Source: Pachysolen tannophilus NRRL Y-2460 (Eukaryota; Ascomycota; Pichiomycetes; Alaninales; Pachysolenaceae). Taken from it: DNA of 64,000 bases. The position numbers and the translations under genes are program-made. The notes under the pieces are model-generated. The model ran no database searches. It had not been told where the DNA came from and worked only from the letters and a program-made list of their open reading frames with translations. Positions 8,176-17,703 of this stretch are shown piece by piece. Position 1 is the stretch's first letter. Each line of letters begins with the position of its first letter. Location: positions 1,050,204-1,114,203 of the forward strand of contig KV454012.1 in the NCBI GenBank assembly GCA_001661245.1. Direction: 5' to 3'.

Positions 8176-11094
8176 TCAATTTGAGATCTTCTCTCTTAAT
8201 TGACCCAAAAATTCTTTAAAGCTTGATGTGGATTGAACCCTATCTTCAACCAAATCATTTAATGCCCAGATTCTTAAGGCCAATAATTCTCTAAATGATG
8301 GATCGTTTTGATAAGATGAACTTTCATGAGAAGATTGACCTCTTATAACGTATAAATTTTTAAATACAATTGTATCTTTACCTTCTCTAATTTTGTTTAC
8401 AATATTTCTAACCCTCATATTAAATTCGGATTCTAAAACTGGTAATTCTCTTTTACCAATTGGAATTTCAGATACATCATTAAGACCAAATAAATCATTG
8501 ACCAATTGTGGTACTGCATCACCACCAACCCATAAAAATAATTCTGAAGAATTATTTATCAAATATAAACCATACTTTGCTAACCATTCTGAAGCAGCAT
8601 TTATTGGTTCAGGTAAAACAATTTCACCAGTTGATATAGCTAAAGGTTGTTCTTCTTCTTGTTGTTGTTGTTCTTCATCTACTTCAGCAACCTCTGGTAA
8701 ACCACATTCATCAGCCATATCATGTAATGAATAAACAGTTGGATAGATGTATTGAACTAATTGAGGTAAAGGTATAGAACCCAACAAATTTAAAGCATTG
8801 GCTCTATGATCACTTGGTACTCTCCCTGTTCTTAATGCAATATGTTTTGTTAAAGCATGTAATAATAATGGTAACATTCTTAAATTGGTACAAAGTTGTA
8901 AAGGTGATGAAGATCCAATATTTCCTCCAACTAATTCCTTTTTAAAAGTAGCCAAGATTTCAACCATACTTTTAGTCAAGAAATCTCTAGCATCATTTAA
9001 AGATGATGAAAATGTTTTCTCAATTGCTCTATGGGTAAAATAATTGGCAATTGCAAGTTGATCTGCACTAGCATATATATCTTTTAATTCTTTAGAAACA
9101 GGTAAAGCAACAGTAATTACTCTAATTCTTCTTTCACCAAACAGAGTAGTATGTAAAACAGCTGCTTGGATACACGCTACTGGTCTTATCATATTCTCAT
9201 CAATTGCTACTTCAATAACATATGATTGATCTCTTGGGAAAGTTGGGAAAGAACATAAATCAGAAGATCTATTGAAAAAATTACCATAAAAAGATGACAT
9301 TCTTAATCCTGAAGAACCTCTAACTCTTAAAACTGCTTCTAATTCTATATCCATAGATAAATGATTTGAAATTTCTTTTGAAAGTTTTGTAACATCTTCC
9401 AATTTTGTTGCAGTCCAAGCAGGATAAAAATGTGTTTGACCCGCTGTATAACGTGGTAAATTGCTTAACGTAGCAACATCTTGATAAGTTGATGCAGCTA
9501 AAAACATATCAATTGTAACTTGTGATTTATTACAATCAATTGCAAATGATTTATAAAAAGAATCATTTGGAGTTAATAATGCACTAGCTTCTTTTGGTTT
9601 TCCAAAGAAACTTTCTTCATCTCTTATAGATAATTTTCCAACACCTTCAGATGGTAAAGATGAACTAAATACAATAACTTTACCTCCAATTGATTGAATT
9701 AAATGACGAGATGCTTTTAAAGCTGGTCCCAAGGCAAAACCTTCACTTGTAGTATTTATGAAAAAATTTGCAAAATTATTTAACAATTTTTCAATATTAT
9801 TATGGCAAAGTTTTAAATCCACAAGTAAATTATCAGGTGAAGGAATAAATACATCTTCCAAATCGGAAATAACCAACATTGAAGCATCTTTATCTGTTTC
9901 ATCTGCAGGAATATTGAAAAAATATAAACTAGAATCAACACCCATAAATGCTACTTTTGTTCTACCATCTTTATTTGGAATACGATCAAGTGTTTCTAAA
10001 ATTGTTCTAGTGACAGTACCTAATAATCCATTTTGCATAGATTTAATGCTAACATCCAAGACAAAAACATAAATTAATGGTTGTGGAGTTCTAACTAAAT
10101 AAGCTGGAGGAGCAATAAATTCAACAACAGAATGATTTAATTCTGGTCTTTCCATTCTATTTTTTTCCACTTTTGTAGTTTGATCATAATCAAATGCACT
10201 TGGAACATCATTTTGTAAATTACAAAAATTACATCTCCATCTTCTTCCATTTTCTGTGAATTGAATAAACTTATTAATATAAGCTCTACAACGACGACAT
10301 CTTGAAATTATACAATCATCAGAAACTGCAACTTTTTCATCTTCATCTCTTAAAGCATTATATGGTCTTAATACCAAGGCAAATGGTAATTTTGATTTTT
10401 TCAACAACGAACCATTATTTGGAATAACGTTTAATGTAGACCTTAAATATTCATAAGGAGCATTTGCTTCAGAATTCGGATTTACAGTTGTACCTGGCGG
10501 AATAACAATTGGAGGTGGTGGTAATACCAATTCTTGAATAGGAGGTGGCAAATCTCTCAACAAATCAGTTTGATATAATTGATTCAAAGGAAGAGCTGGA
10601 GTTCCATTTGGTGAAACAAGATTTGAAGCTCCAAAAGATTGTTGAGGAACTTGTTGTTGTCCATAAGCACCACCACCATAAGCTGGTTGAATTGGAACAT
10701 TTTGATATGGTACTTGAGGTTGTTGTACATAACTTGGATGAGTTTGTTGACCATATGCTGGTACTGCATTCCCCATAGCACCAACACCAGAGTTCTGAGC
10801 ACCATTAAGATTCAAACTATTCATTCCTTGTGCTAAAACTGATGCATCATCAGTACCATATTGACCTGCTCCATATGGCGGTTGAGCCGGAATAAATTGT
10901 TGTGGTTGACCCCCACTAGGCAACAGCTGTTGCTGTAATTGCAGCAGCTGTTGCTGCTGCTGCGGTACACCAACTCCTGGCACACCAACCCCTGGTGCAA
11001 CACCATAAGGCAATTGTGAAGAAACACCCAATGGTTGATCTGCAGCAACTTGATATTGCGCCGATGGGTACGCTCTTCTACTCTTATGTGACAT
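8176..11094 (-). CDS. SEC24: COPII coat cargo adaptor Sec24
   Basis: This is a 972-residue protein; S. cerevisiae Sec24 has 926. It binds cargo and Sec23 in the inner COPII coat at ER exit sites. Visible order: Pro/Gln/Gly-rich disordered N-terminus with Gln runs (residues 1-165), the conserved [17 protein letters not shown] region, a zinc finger with Cys 266, 269, 288 and 291 (CRRC...CNFC), a von Willebrand-like trunk with [10 protein letters not shown], then beta-sandwich, helical ([13 protein letters not shown]) and gelsolin domains ([19 protein letters not shown]). The start [10 protein letters not shown] at 11094 matches the yeast start; upstream of it is only a TTG. It equals YIL109C/YNL049C (SEC24/SFB2) in position, so it is probably the unduplicated gene. 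Confidence 0.96.
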   Translation of the reverse strand: MSHKSRRAYPSAQYQVAADQPLGVSSQLPYGVAPGVGVPGVGVPQQQQQLLQLQQQLLPSGGQPQQFIPAQPPYGAGQYGTDDASVLAQGMNSLNLNGAQNSGVGAMGNAVPAYGQQTHPSYVQQPQVPYQNVPIQPAYGGGAYGQQQVPQQSFGASNLVSPNGTPALPLNQLYQTDLLRDLPPPIQELVLPPPPIVIPPGTTVNPNSEANAPYEYLRSTLNVIPNNGSLLKKSKLPFALVLRPYNALRDEDEKVAVSDDCIISRCRRCRAYINKFIQFTENGRRWRCNFCNLQNDVPSAFDYDQTTKVEKNRMERPELNHSVVEFIAPPAYLVRTPQPLIYVFVLDVSIKSMQNGLLGTVTRTILETLDRIPNKDGRTKVAFMGVDSSLYFFNIPADETDKDASMLVISDLEDVFIPSPDNLLVDLKLCHNNIEKLLNNFANFFINTTSEGFALGPALKASRHLIQSIGGKVIVFSSSLPSEGVGKLSIRDEESFFGKPKEASALLTPNDSFYKSFAIDCNKSQVTIDMFLAASTYQDVATLSNLPRYTAGQTHFYPAWTATKLEDVTKLSKEISNHLSMDIELEAVLRVRGSSGLRMSSFYGNFFNRSSDLCSFPTFPRDQSYVIEVAIDENMIRPVACIQAAVLHTTLFGERRIRVITVALPVSKELKDIYASADQLAIANYFTHRAIEKTFSSSLNDARDFLTKSMVEILATFKKELVGGNIGSSSPLQLCTNLRMLPLLLHALTKHIALRTGRVPSDHRANALNLLGSIPLPQLVQYIYPTVYSLHDMADECGLPEVAEVDEEQQQQEEEQPLAISTGEIVLPEPINAASEWLAKYGLYLINNSSELFLWVGGDAVPQLVNDLFGLNDVSEIPIGKRELPVLESEFNMRVRNIVNKIREGKDTIVFKNLYVIRGQSSHESSSYQNDPSFRELLALRIWALNDLVEDRVQSTSSFKEFLGQLREKISN

Positions 11095-11428
11095 AATCAA
11101 GCTTATTCAATCTATACAATCGATTGCACTAACGTAATTGATTCGATTACCCAAAACTTGTTTCCAAACCGCTTTTACCCAATCTAGCTGATTGTAAACT
11201 TATTATTTTATCTCTTGTTGATTGTTATTCTTTTTTGGATCTTAAACCAAAAATTCCTGAATAATTTTCTTTGATGTGTTGTTTTACAGAAATTGGTGAT
11301 ACACAACAACGGAAAAAAAAAGAAAAAAAAAGTGTTACGTAACCAAAAACTACGCTTTTGATATTTCAAGCACTACTGTGTGTTTTACTGTGTGTTCTAC
11401 TATTTGTCTATATTCTAGTCTAAGTATT
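11095..11428. other. Intergenic region between SEC24 and the metalloprotease gene
   Basis: This 334-base stretch is the SEC24 promoter and the metalloprotease gene's 3' flank. It holds ATCGATTG and GATTCGATTAC near the SEC24 start and a short tandem of TACTGTGTGTT-like units at 11374-11400. No gene or RNA is seen. Confidence 0.4.
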
Positions 11429-13618
11429 CTAACCGTATATAATGCCAATTGCGTCTAGCCATTGGCCTAGTCTGCCGTAGAGGCCTATGATGGATGAGCC
11501 TGAAGGTGGGTGTAACTGTCCCATGCTTCCACCACTTGTATTTCCGAGCATGTCGCTTGTTCTACCTGTGTTTAAGACAATTTGAATTGCATCGACCCAA
11601 CCACCAGATCTTATATTGAAAGAAGCGATGTATTCGTTGTCGTGTAGTTCAAAGTCTGTATAGTGGTGTTTAGCGTTACCTAGCTTAACAATTTTAGAAG
11701 GCTTGGAGTTTGGAGTGTTTGAACTAGTGTTTGATTTTGTATTTTGTAATTTTAAAATATTGGAGATCTTGGTCTTGTAATCTCTTGGAGGAATTGGAGG
11801 AGGCAGATCCAGTTCCCCAATTTTTTCTGAAAATTCATGGTTTTCCTCAACTTGAGTAAGGAAAAATTCTAAACCATCTAATGCGGCACCATGGTGGATT
11901 CTAACTTTTGTCACTTTATATCCAGCAATGATAGCCAATGGAGTTTCATTACTTCTATCAGTAGCACCAAAAACACAAGATTTGAAACCACGAATTATGG
12001 AACCATTATCTAGAGTTATTGGAATAGAAGAACCTTGTTGCTTGATGAAATTGGATAAATCATCAATATCTAATTGACCACCACCATTTGCCAAGACACT
12101 AACTTTTAATTTCTTATTTCTATAATTTTCAGGTAATAAATTTTGAAATTCTTCATAACTTAAAATTGCTTCTGTTACAGGACCTGGTCCTCTAAGACAA
12201 CGTGGTAAATACTCGATATGTGCTCTTGACCAATCTTCAACGTGTAATTCTATAAGAAATACACCAGATAATGATTCAAGCATTACTGCATTAGTTGAAG
12301 TTGGATATACAGATGGCTTTAACGCTAATCTTTTCCTTTGCAGTAAATCTTGTATCATTTTGGGCTTGAATGATAAATCTAAAAAATCTGGTGGTAAGGC
12401 AAATGAATCATGGTATAAAAACCTAATGATATCTAATCGATGCCATGTACATTCATCTTTAGGTAAAATAGGAGACCATTCACCTTTACCAGTTCTAATA
12501 CATTTTCTTTCTTTAGTTAAAAAAGTTCTATTAAAAGTAACATAATCTCTCATCATTACACCATTTATTTGATGAGGACATCCAAGTAAATGACCAATTT
12601 CATGCATAAAAGCACCTAATGTAACATTAAGACATTCCCAACTTGAAGAACATTCATTACAATCATTTGCAACTTCTTTTCTACTAGGTTCCGTAGTATC
12701 AGTGAAACATTTAGTCAATTCTTCAAAATTTGCAGGCCAAGACCATACTCCATGAGATCCAAATATTGCTAGTTTAATATCATCATCACCTCCACCTAAT
12801 GCTGCATGGGTCAAAATTAAATTTGAATTCGGATCCCAATGAGTATCTAAAAATAATACAGCAGCTTGAGCAGCTCTACCACTAGTCGCAGCTCCTGAAA
12901 ACGGTCCTCCATATTTTTTTAAAGCATTCATGGCAATCCCAAATAAGCCACCTGTATTACTACCGTTTGGATTTTGTTGTGCTAAATTCGGATCACGTAG
13001 CTCTTTTAACGTCAATTCAGATTTCAAAATATGAATCTTAATATCACTTCTAACTACTTTCAGTTGCTCTTCTATTTTACTAATTGTAGATTTCATAGAT
13101 TCTTCCTCAAATCTAAAACATCTTTGACCAAACCCATTTGTAAACATTTGTTGTTGAGTAAACAGTTGCATTAACCTTCCTCCCATTCTTAACTTCTTAA
13201 TTGCCAAATCCAAAGAATTGCCCTCTTCTTTAATTTTAAAAGAAGGTGAATCAAATTGCAAAGGTGAATCTTTCGCAACCAAAATACATAAATGAACTGG
13301 AGGATTGTTTAATAAAGGAACATAATTAATATCTAATAAAACCGATTCTCCAGAATAAGATGACTTCTCAACTGATGGAACACCATCTATAAACTTCCCT
13401 TTACAAACTTCAACACCTAAAGAATTTTCTCCTGGATTGACATGAATTAATGCCTTAAAATACCCATCATTGACTTCATAATATTGTGGTGGAAATGACT
13501 GTTGGTTCTGATGATATACTCTAACAAGACCAGATTTTGTCTTCTCACATTTCCCAAACAAAATATAAACTGGTACATGAATATCAGCTAATGGCCTATT
13601 ATATAATGTAATCGTCAT
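11429..13618 (-). CDS. Putative zinc metallopeptidase with jacalin-like C-terminus (YIL108W family)
   Basis: This is a 729-residue protein resembling S. cerevisiae YIL108W (~696). The zincin motif HEIGHLLGCPH spans residues 339-349: His339, His343 and His349 would bind zinc and Glu340 would be the catalytic base. INGVMMRDY just after may supply the Met-turn. The N-terminal ~140 residues form a beta-rich domain (LYNRPLADIHVPVYILFG). The C-terminus (about 540-729, KVTKVRIHHGAALDGLEF through GRLGQWLDAIGIIYG) resembles a jacalin-like lectin fold. The family (Pfam Metallopep, as I recall) has no known substrate. No signal peptide is seen, so it is probably cytosolic. It lies tandem between SEC24 and PFK26, as in S. 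cerevisiae. Confidence 0.85.
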   Translation of the reverse strand: MTITLYNRPLADIHVPVYILFGKCEKTKSGLVRVYHQNQQSFPPQYYEVNDGYFKALIHVNPGENSLGVEVCKGKFIDGVPSVEKSSYSGESVLLDINYVPLLNNPPVHLCILVAKDSPLQFDSPSFKIKEEGNSLDLAIKKLRMGGRLMQLFTQQQMFTNGFGQRCFRFEEESMKSTISKIEEQLKVVRSDIKIHILKSELTLKELRDPNLAQQNPNGSNTGGLFGIAMNALKKYGGPFSGAATSGRAAQAAVLFLDTHWDPNSNLILTHAALGGGDDDIKLAIFGSHGVWSWPANFEELTKCFTDTTEPSRKEVANDCNECSSSWECLNVTLGAFMHEIGHLLGCPHQINGVMMRDYVTFNRTFLTKERKCIRTGKGEWSPILPKDECTWHRLDIIRFLYHDSFALPPDFLDLSFKPKMIQDLLQRKRLALKPSVYPTSTNAVMLESLSGVFLIELHVEDWSRAHIEYLPRCLRGPGPVTEAILSYEEFQNLLPENYRNKKLKVSVLANGGGQLDIDDLSNFIKQQGSSIPITLDNGSIIRGFKSCVFGATDRSNETPLAIIAGYKVTKVRIHHGAALDGLEFFLTQVEENHEFSEKIGELDLPPPIPPRDYKTKISNILKLQNTKSNTSSNTPNSKPSKIVKLGNAKHHYTDFELHDNEYIASFNIRSGGWVDAIQIVLNTGRTSDMLGNTSGGSMGQLHPPSGSSIIGLYGRLGQWLDAIGIIYG

Positions 13619-13653
13619 ACCCCTTCCTGTTCAATGGTTCTAACTTATGACTG

Positions 13654-13654
13654 T

Positions 13655-13694
<40 letters not shown>

Positions 13695-13707
13695 ACATAT
13701 ATGAAAA
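13654..13707. repeat. AT-dinucleotide run inside an inverted repeat
   Basis: TTTTCATATAT at 13654 pairs with ATATATGAAAA ending at 13707 around a long (AT)n core just upstream of the metalloprotease gene. The design is like the repeat at 7244-7289. The rest of 13619-14036 is A+T-rich, with another short (TA)n run at 13982-13997; it serves as this gene's promoter and the PFK26 3' flank. Confidence 0.55.
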
Positions 13708-14036
13708 GATTGATAGATCTCTCCCACTTTTAAATAGTTTTGTATGAAATTTCCATTTAATGAGGCTTGCCCATCGCATATTAAAGGCGTACAGCCTTAA
13801 AAAATCGTACTAAATTAAAGAATTTGATATGATATTACATTTAAAATAAAGCTGAATCAATTTTAACTGTAGCATAGACACATCTATTTATATATCATGA
13901 GGTATATAAACACTAAACTCCATCCAGTGGTGGCATAACATAAAAACAAAACGAAAACAAAAAAACGAAGAAAAAAAAAATACATATATATATATATTAA
14001 AAAAATGCATTAAATCAATAAATAATTATCTAAAGG

Positions 14037-16418
14037 TTATTTTCTGTTGGATTGTAATTTGGCTAACCGTTCACTCAATTTATCAACCTGCAAAACATTT
14101 GAGTTATTAGCACTAGCACCGGGACCTCCACCTCTTGCCCTTTGCAGAGCATCTGCGTAATTTGAAGGTTGTAAATTTGTGTTATTGCCGGTATTGGTAC
14201 TATCTTTGAAATAATGACCACTTGGTCCTGTGGTAGGGACAACGCTATATTGTCTTTCTTTGAATGAAATATTGACTTGTTCAACTTTCTTCTTATTCGA
14301 TAAACTATCTTCTTCCACTTTATTGAACCAATCAGTAGTCTCGTCATATTCGTATAAACACCATTCTACACCATATGGTTTAGGTTCTAAACAATAGACG
14401 GTATGTAATGGAACATCCAAATCACCAATTACAGACTTGTTCAAGTTTAAAAAATATCCTAACAACACTCTAGAAACAACACGATGAGTAATTATTAAAA
14501 CATGATCAGTAGTTCTTTCAACTTCCGTTATAACTGGTCTTAATCTGTTAATAACATCTAAATAAGATTCACCACCTACACCTGGGTAACGGTAAGTCAT
14601 TTTATTCTCCAATCTCAATTTAAACTCTAAAGGATATTTTTCTTGAATCTCTGCATAAGTCATTCCATCGCACCTACCTGCACTTAATTCATCTAACATT
14701 CTCATTTCCTTCACAAAAAATTCATTTTCTGGGAAATATTCAGCCGTTCCAATAGCTCTTTTCATCATTGACGTCCAAACAGTAAATATTGGATCATCTG
14801 GTGGCTTTACCTCTTCAGTAGATTCACGATTTTTTATCTTAATTTCTAATCTAGATTTAAAATTTTCTAATTGAGATCTTCTGAAATCCTGTTTCTTATA
14901 ACTTATAAATCTCGCTAGGGCTTTAGAGAATTGTATTCCTCTTTCTGTCAATGGAGCATCCCCTCCAATTCTACCCAAGACATTATCCTTTGATTCACCA
15001 TGTCTTGTAATCCAAATCTGTCTTTCTGCTAGATTGAAATTCAACAAGAAATATACAGTTTGAGATGCTAAAAACCCTTCAACGTTATAAGTGACAACTT
15101 TTTTACCCACATCGATCATCTTTATATAACTAAATGATTTAATTTTCTCTTCATCTTCACCTATGGTTTGATAACCTCTTTCATAATTTTTCAATCTTCC
15201 AACAAAATCCCTTAATGCTTCATCTGGATCCATATCTCTATAATCTGGACCAGATAATTTCAAACGAATATTTTCATTAACAATATTAGGATCGGAACAT
15301 ATACTTTCTAAAAACAAAACTTTTAATTGAGAATTACTTCTTTCTAAAATTCTATTCAAAACTTTTTTTCTTCTCGCCTTTGTGGAATTTGTTGCATCAA
15401 AAATTCCAACTGATAAGTCTCCATCTATAACACAGGTTAATAATTCGTCCAATGTATCCATTGCCCATTTCTCTCTCAATGCAGTTGTTAACAAATTATC
15501 TGGAGAGAAAAAACTTGCCTTATGTTTTGTTTCATGGTGTTCCAATGCAGATGGAGAAGTTTCACCACTATTCCCGCTAGCAGGACTATCTGGTAACGGA
15601 TTACTCTCTGGGCCCATATCTGCATTATCTCTCCTTCTAGTATTTCCAACGTTGAAAACTTGACAATTATGTTGTAACCAATTCAAATATCTTGTCAACT
15701 TATTAGTAATATATGATTTCCCACGAGCGGGAAGTCCAACCATTACAATCACTAATTTTGATGCTATATCTCTTCTTGAGATTGTTCCATCAGGTGAAAC
15801 TTTTGACCTTGTTTGACCTGGAATGTCCAAAGTTGTTGCTAATTTATAATCATGTTTCTGTTGTTGTTGTTTTTGTCTTACCAATCCATCTATATCCAAT
15901 TCCAAATCCAAGTTTGGAATATCTTTGTTCTTCAGTGTGTTTTCACGTGTTTGCCTTGTCACGCTACTATCAGAGCTAACACCTCCTTCTTCTTCATCAT
16001 CTTCTTTAGATTTCTTCCAATCATTTGGAAACAAAGTAGCATGTTGCGTAGGTGAAGTCACTGTAGAAACAACAGGTGTATCATTCAATGGTCTTTTCTT
16101 AAAAGCAGGTAAATTATCTTTACCCTTCAATAAATTAAGACTAACCGCCGACCCTCCAGCATAATAATTTGGATTTTTAAAATGAACATGTTGATCCGAT
16201 ACATCTTCTTCTGAAGAAGTTACAGCTATCTCATTTTCTGGATAATTCTCATAATAGAAATTAGATGGAGTCTCATTAAAAGATACTTTAGCCGCCGTTT
16301 TATCAAAGTCTGACACAGTATGATTTGGTAAACTCCGATTCTGCTCAACGTTTCTTAAAGCTGGTGAATTGTTATCTGATCCTCTAATAGAAGTGTTTGG
16401 AGATAAATCAGAATCCAT
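14037..16418 (-). CDS. PFK26: 6-phosphofructo-2-kinase, Pfk26 type, with an intact-looking bisphosphatase site
   Basis: This is a 793-residue protein (S. cerevisiae Pfk26 is ~827). It makes, and may also break down, fructose 2,6-bisphosphate, the activator of phosphofructokinase and inhibitor of gluconeogenesis. Order: Ser/Thr/Asn-rich regulatory N-terminus (1-205), kinase domain beginning at SRRDIASKLVIVMVGLPARGKS with the P-loop at 228-235, DATNSTKARRKKV at 341-353, then a histidine-phosphatase domain with TRHGESKDNVLGRIGGDAP (His473), MKRAIGTAE, LDELSAGRCDGMTYAEIQ and ITHRVVSRVLLGYF. The phospho-acceptor His, second His, Arg and Glu of the bisphosphatase are all present. S. cerevisiae Pfk26 is known to have Ser in place of the first His. 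The insertion GNTRRRDNADMGPESNPLPD after the P-loop region is low complexity. Position equals YIL107C. Confidence 0.94.
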   Translation of the reverse strand: MDSDLSPNTSIRGSDNNSPALRNVEQNRSLPNHTVSDFDKTAAKVSFNETPSNFYYENYPENEIAVTSSEEDVSDQHVHFKNPNYYAGGSAVSLNLLKGKDNLPAFKKRPLNDTPVVSTVTSPTQHATLFPNDWKKSKEDDEEEGGVSSDSSVTRQTRENTLKNKDIPNLDLELDIDGLVRQKQQQQKHDYKLATTLDIPGQTRSKVSPDGTISRRDIASKLVIVMVGLPARGKSYITNKLTRYLNWLQHNCQVFNVGNTRRRDNADMGPESNPLPDSPASGNSGETSPSALEHHETKHKASFFSPDNLLTTALREKWAMDTLDELLTCVIDGDLSVGIFDATNSTKARRKKVLNRILERSNSQLKVLFLESICSDPNIVNENIRLKLSGPDYRDMDPDEALRDFVGRLKNYERGYQTIGEDEEKIKSFSYIKMIDVGKKVVTYNVEGFLASQTVYFLLNFNLAERQIWITRHGESKDNVLGRIGGDAPLTERGIQFSKALARFISYKKQDFRRSQLENFKSRLEIKIKNRESTEEVKPPDDPIFTVWTSMMKRAIGTAEYFPENEFFVKEMRMLDELSAGRCDGMTYAEIQEKYPLEFKLRLENKMTYRYPGVGGESYLDVINRLRPVITEVERTTDHVLIITHRVVSRVLLGYFLNLNKSVIGDLDVPLHTVYCLEPKPYGVEWCLYEYDETTDWFNKVEEDSLSNKKKVEQVNISFKERQYSVVPTTGPSGHYFKDSTNTGNNTNLQPSNYADALQRARGGGPGASANNSNVLQVDKLSERLAKLQSNRK

Positions 16419-17026
16419 ACTTGAGTTCCACTTTAAAATTTTATATAGCTATCATTTGACAACAGTTTTCCCAACAAAAGAAAAATAAAAAAACTAATTC
16501 AAATTCAAATTCAAATTAAATTAAATTAAATTAAAATAATACTAATAATAATAAAAAAAAAATAGAAAAAAATTATATTTCTCTATTTTATTATTAACTC
16601 TGCGATTTAATAAACGTGTACGAGATAAAGATCTAACTTAAGTTAAAGTTAGGTTAAATTTAAGTTAAACAAAACAAATAAAAATAATCAACACCTCGAA
16701 TCCAATTATTAATTTTATCACAATAAAAATTATTAAAAAATAAAATAAAATAAAACAAAAAAATTAGAAAACTCAATCAATTTCTCTTCATCAACTAATT
16801 TTAAATCAAATCAGTAGATTTTTTAATATATAATAAGATGATAAATTATTAAATATAATTTAACGCTATTACAAAAATGTATTCTTATTACCATACATTA
16901 CATACACCTTGTGATGCGCTCGCTCTTCTGTTTTCGTGCCTTTTCGGTGGGTTTTTTTTTCGGTTTTCTCTGCTCTTCGCGCGCGGAAAAAATATAGTCC
17001 GCCGGGGCCCTCATTTTTCCCCAGCC

Positions 17027-17068
17027 GTTCGCTGTTCGTTGTTTGCTATTTGCTGTTCGCTGTTCGCT
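17027..17068 (+). repeat. Minisatellite: six copies of a 7-mer (GTTCGCT)
   Basis: Six consecutive 7-nt units fill 42 nt: GTTCGCT, GTTCGTT, GTTTGCT, ATTTGCT, GTTCGCT, GTTCGCT. The outer copies are identical and the middle ones differ by one or two bases. Confidence 0.9.
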
Positions 17069-17081
17069 TACTCCCCGCCTT

Positions 17082-17122
17082 CAATATGACCGCCAATATG
17101 ACCGTCAAAATGACCGCGGTCA
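17082..17122. promoter_or_regulatory. Three 12-bp repeats with TGACCG, the last forming a perfect palindrome
   Basis: CAATATGACCGC (17082), CAATATGACCGT (17094) and CAAAATGACCGC (17106) are exact 12-bp tandem units. The third TGACCG abuts an inverted copy to make the palindrome TGACCGCGGTCA (17111-17122). Repeated CCG/CGG half-sites on one helix face suggest a regulator site, perhaps for a zinc-cluster factor. The binder is unknown. Confidence 0.6.
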
Positions 17123-17308
17123 AATTAATTACATAGGTAGGTAAGTAATTAAATACATTGAGGAAATCATTAAAAGATTGACATTGACTTGACTTCAAAA
17201 TAAAATAGTGGAACAAAGAAAAAAGATAATACAACAACTATAACCACATTTAAAAAAAAAAAAAAAAATAAAAAGAAAAGAAAACTAAAAAAAATAAAAT
17301 AATTACTT

Positions 17309-17626
17309 NNNNNNNNNNNNNNNNNNNNNNNNNNNNNNNNNNNNNNNNNNNNNNNNNNNNNNNNNNNNNNNNNNNNNNNNNNNNNNNNNNNNNNNNNNNN
17401 NNNNNNNNNNNNNNNNNNNNNNNNNNNNNNNNNNNNNNNNNNNNNNNNNNNNNNNNNNNNNNNNNNNNNNNNNNNNNNNNNNNNNNNNNNNNNNNNNNNN
17501 NNNNNNNNNNNNNNNNNNNNNNNNNNNNNNNNNNNNNNNNNNNNNNNNNNNNNNNNNNNNNNNNNNNNNNNNNNNNNNNNNNNNNNNNNNNNNNNNNNNN
17601 NNNNNNNNNNNNNNNNNNNNNNNNNN
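17309..17626. other. Assembly gap (318 N)
   Basis: N run between the PFK26 upstream region and the 3' end of glycogen synthase. Both edges are A-rich homopolymer sequence. Confidence 0.99.
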
Positions 17627-17703
17627 AAGAAAAAAGAAAAGAAAAAAAAAAAAAAAAGGAAAACAACTTCATAGATTGTCAAATTAGAAGTAGCTTCTCC
17701 GAA

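Larger units (their letters stand above)
16419..17308. other. PFK26 upstream region with tandem repeats
   Basis: This is a large promoter region. Near the gene it holds (AATTCA)n/(AAATT)n repeats (16495-16535) and AAGTTA-type repeats (16630-16670). Further out is a GC-richer island (16910-17120) with GCGCGCGG, CCGCCGGGGCCC, a 7-mer minisatellite and a 12-mer triplet, annotated separately. Short open frames here are not supported as genes. Confidence 0.55.

Noticed and set aside
16877-17136. Short frames in the PFK26 upstream island
   Set aside because: They read the 7-mer and 12-mer repeats in several frames and have no homology I recognise; the repeats are better explained as regulatory or satellite DNA.
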